Position numbers and translations under genes: made by a program | In this document: one piece after another, positions 6,423-7,267 of the stretch | How positions within the stretch are numbered: the stretch's first letter is position 1 | Layout: every line of letters begins with the position of its first letter | Assembly (NCBI GenBank): GCA_964627855.1 | Contig: CAZVLE010000113.1 | Coordinates: 1-7,267, forward strand | Length of the DNA: 7,267 nucleotides | DNA from: CAZVLE01 sp964627855 | GTDB taxonomy: Bacteria > Bacillota > Dethiobacteria > DTU022 | Reading direction: 5' to 3' | Notes under the pieces: model-generated | Told to the model about the DNA's origin: nothing | What the model saw: only the letters and a program-made list of their open reading frames with translations | Database searches by the model: none

Positions 6423-6644
6423 ATGAAAAGAACACAAATACTTGTAAAAGAAGAACAGCATGATTACCTTGTTCAGCAGGCAGCGGTTAATAACAGCAGC
6501 ATATCTGAAGTGATTCGTAAGCTGATCGATGAAAAGATGGCTAAAACTATTGCGAAGCAATCCTTAGGCGGCATGCAGATGGCCCAAAGCGCCGCGGACG
6601 GGCCTACTGACTACACCGATCATGATGAGGTTTTATACCGTTGA
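6423..6644 (+). CDS. vapB: Ribbon-helix-helix antitoxin (VapB-like)
   Basis: 73 residues from ATG 6423, chosen because AAGG (6410-6413) is 9 nt upstream. The in-frame ATG at 6414 touches that site and would add only three residues. The N-terminus reads as a ribbon-helix-helix fold: strand KRTQILVK (2-9), helix about 10-22, turn at NNSS (23-26), helix ISEVIRKLIDEKM (27-39). Such dimers bind DNA with the strand and repress their own operon. The C-terminal 30 residues, rich in small and acidic residues (TDYTDHDEVLY), should bind the toxin's active-site groove. It overlaps the PIN toxin gene by 4 nt, a standard toxin-antitoxin layout allowing coupled translation. Assignment rests on fold pattern and context. 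Confidence 0.8.
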   Translation: MKRTQILVKEEQHDYLVQQAAVNNSSISEVIRKLIDEKMAKTIAKQSLGGMQMAQSAADGPTDYTDHDEVLYR

Positions 6645-7057
6645 AAAAAATATTTGTAGATACAGGCGCCTGGTTTGCCCTGAAAAATAAAAACGACCCC
6701 AATCACCAGAGTGTCTATAGGTTTTTTGAGAATTTACCCGCTGCCGGGATAGTTTGTTACACTTCAGATTATGTGATCGATGAAGCGATCACCCTCACAC
6801 GGACCAGGTTGAAAAATCACCATGTTGCCGCTACCCTGGCGGAAGAGCTGTTTTCTGAGCAGGCAGCCAAGGTAATTTTTGTTGCCCCGCGCTACCTGCC
6901 CCGCGCCCTGGAGATCTATAAGAAATATGGCGATCAGCTTTTTTCTTTTACCGACTGCACCAGCTTTGCAATCATGGAAAGTTTAGAAGTTAAAGTAGCA
7001 CTTGCCTTCGACCATCATTTTTCTTTCGAAGCATTTGGGTTCAGGCAGTACAAATAA
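6641..7057 (+). CDS. vapC: PIN-domain ribonuclease toxin (VapC-like)
   Basis: 138 residues from a TTG start at 6641. It is supported by GAGG at 6627-6630, 10 nt upstream, and by the 4-nt TTGA overlap with the antitoxin stop. The frame opens directly into the PIN motif KKIFVDTGAWFAL. The four acidic metal ligands expected in this family are present: D7 (FVDTGAW), E48 (YVIDEAITL), D105 (FSFTDCTSF) and D124 (ALAFDHHF). Length is normal for VapC. PIN toxins are magnesium-dependent endoribonucleases that cut tRNA, rRNA or mRNA when released from the antitoxin; the target cannot be read from sequence. No truncation or lost catalytic residue is seen, so the pair should be functional. The TTG start may keep toxin output below antitoxin output. 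Confidence 0.88.
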   Translation: MKKIFVDTGAWFALKNKNDPNHQSVYRFFENLPAAGIVCYTSDYVIDEAITLTRTRLKNHHVAATLAEELFSEQAAKVIFVAPRYLPRALEIYKKYGDQLFSFTDCTSFAIMESLEVKVALAFDHHFSFEAFGFRQYK

Positions 7058-7079
7058 CAAATCGGGAAAAAAGGACGAG

Positions 7080-7102
7080 AGAAAGATCCCCTTGCCCTTT
7101 CT
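7080..7102. terminator. Weak candidate bidirectional terminator
   Basis: AGAAAG (7080-7085) and CTTTCT (7097-7102) form a 6-bp stem with an 11-nt loop in the 53-nt gap between two convergent genes. The plus strand continues into ATATAATTTT and the minus strand reaches a TTTTTT run a few bases later. The stem is AT-rich and the loop long, so this is tentative. Confidence 0.3.
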
Positions 7103-7110
7103 ATATAATT

Positions 7111-7267
7111 TTAGTCCCCTGTTTCAGATGCCAGGGTGTCAGCTTTCAGATTCAAAGCGGGGCGAACACCGGGGCCGGAGTCGCGGGCGTTGCGACCGTC
7201 GAAAACACCAGAGACATGAACGTTGCGCACGTGGTTGCCACGGTCCGTGCCGGGAGAACGGGTCCAA
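7111..7267 (-). CDS. C-terminal part of a DUF6273-like protein, candidate DGR variable protein (partial)
   Basis: A minus-strand frame enters from the right edge and ends at TAA 7111-7113, giving 51 residues. It reads WTRSPG, then a variable stretch rich in N, R, D, G and V, then GVRPALNLKAD near the end. The pairing of W-x-RSPG with a terminal GVRPALNL is typical of DUF6273-like domains, which have a C-type-lectin-like fold and occur on surface or secreted proteins and on targets of diversity-generating retroelements. The 31 codons between RSPG and the LNLK tail (7156-7248) end in C or T in 29 cases, against 6 of the last 14 codons. It is convergent with the toxin gene. The N-terminus, any signal peptide and any anchor lie outside the window. 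An ordinary DUF6273 protein is the alternative. Confidence 0.7.
   Translation of the reverse strand, partial: WTRSPGTDRGNHVRNVHVSGVFDGRNARDSGPGVRPALNLKADTLASETGD
7117..7136 (-). other. Hairpin at the 3' end of the DUF6273-like gene
   Basis: CCCTG (7117-7121) and CAGGG (7132-7136) form a perfect 5-bp stem with a 10-nt loop, within the last codons of the gene and downstream of the candidate variable region. Known DGRs often have a hairpin just after the variable region. This one is short and could be chance. Confidence 0.3.
7156..7248 (-). other. Candidate variable region (VR) of a diversity-generating retroelement
   Basis: 29 of 31 codons here end in a pyrimidine, as expected if AAC/AAT codons of a template repeat had been randomised at their adenines. 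The region lies at the 3' end of the gene, is GC-rich, and is followed by an invariant-looking NLKAD tail. No template repeat or reverse transcriptase is in this window, so the call is inference. Confidence 0.35.

Noticed and set aside
6375..6560. Minus-strand frame across the antitoxin promoter and start
   Set aside because: It overlaps a well-supported promoter and ribbon-helix-helix gene and has a random, phenylalanine- and isoleucine-rich composition.
1..7267. tRNA or rRNA genes
   Set aside because: No cloverleaf-like segment with a GTTCRAnYC T-arm motif or recognisable rRNA sequence was noticed on either strand.

Overview
The window looks like chromosomal DNA from a Gram-positive, clostridia-type bacterium (Firmicutes; a Peptococcaceae or Syntrophomonadaceae-like member is a guess). 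The evidence is strong purine-rich Shine-Dalgarno sites, AT-rich spacers, mixed AGG/AGA/ATA codon use, and very large multi-PAS sensors. It carries two large signalling genes, a strip of decayed mobile DNA between them, a toxin-antitoxin pair, and a gene end at the right edge that resembles the variable tail of a diversity-generating retroelement (DGR) target.

Left, minus strand (1-2576): a very long sensor running off the left edge, with 858 codons visible. Its order is PAS, GAF-like, four more PAS domains, then the first part of another GAF domain. The output domain is outside the window. Two identical 24-nt repeats flank its third PAS domain exactly in frame.

Middle, 2577-3532: no intact gene. 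It holds a frameshifted C-terminal piece of a serine recombinase (2676-2986, minus), a 32-codon fragment resembling the start of a PPC/DUF296 protein (3111-3209, minus), and an AT-rich leader with an imperfect palindrome and a TATAAT box before the next gene.

Centre, plus strand (3533-6149): an 805-residue membrane protein with an extracytoplasmic CHASE sensor, two PAS domains and an intact HD-GYP domain, predicted to degrade cyclic di-GMP. It is followed after 31 nt by a 55-residue four-cysteine zinc-ribbon protein, probably in the same transcript. The HD-GYP protein and the left sensor share a distinctive PAS subtype, so they may respond to related signals.

Right (6150-7267): a non-coding stretch with hairpins, then a type II toxin-antitoxin pair (ribbon-helix-helix antitoxin, PIN-domain toxin with all four acidic residues) behind a near-consensus promoter with tandem repeats. 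Convergent to it is the last 51 codons of a DUF6273-like protein. A run of almost only pyrimidine-ending codons there, followed by a conserved tail and a small hairpin, is the arrangement expected of a DGR variable region. No template repeat or reverse transcriptase is inside the window.
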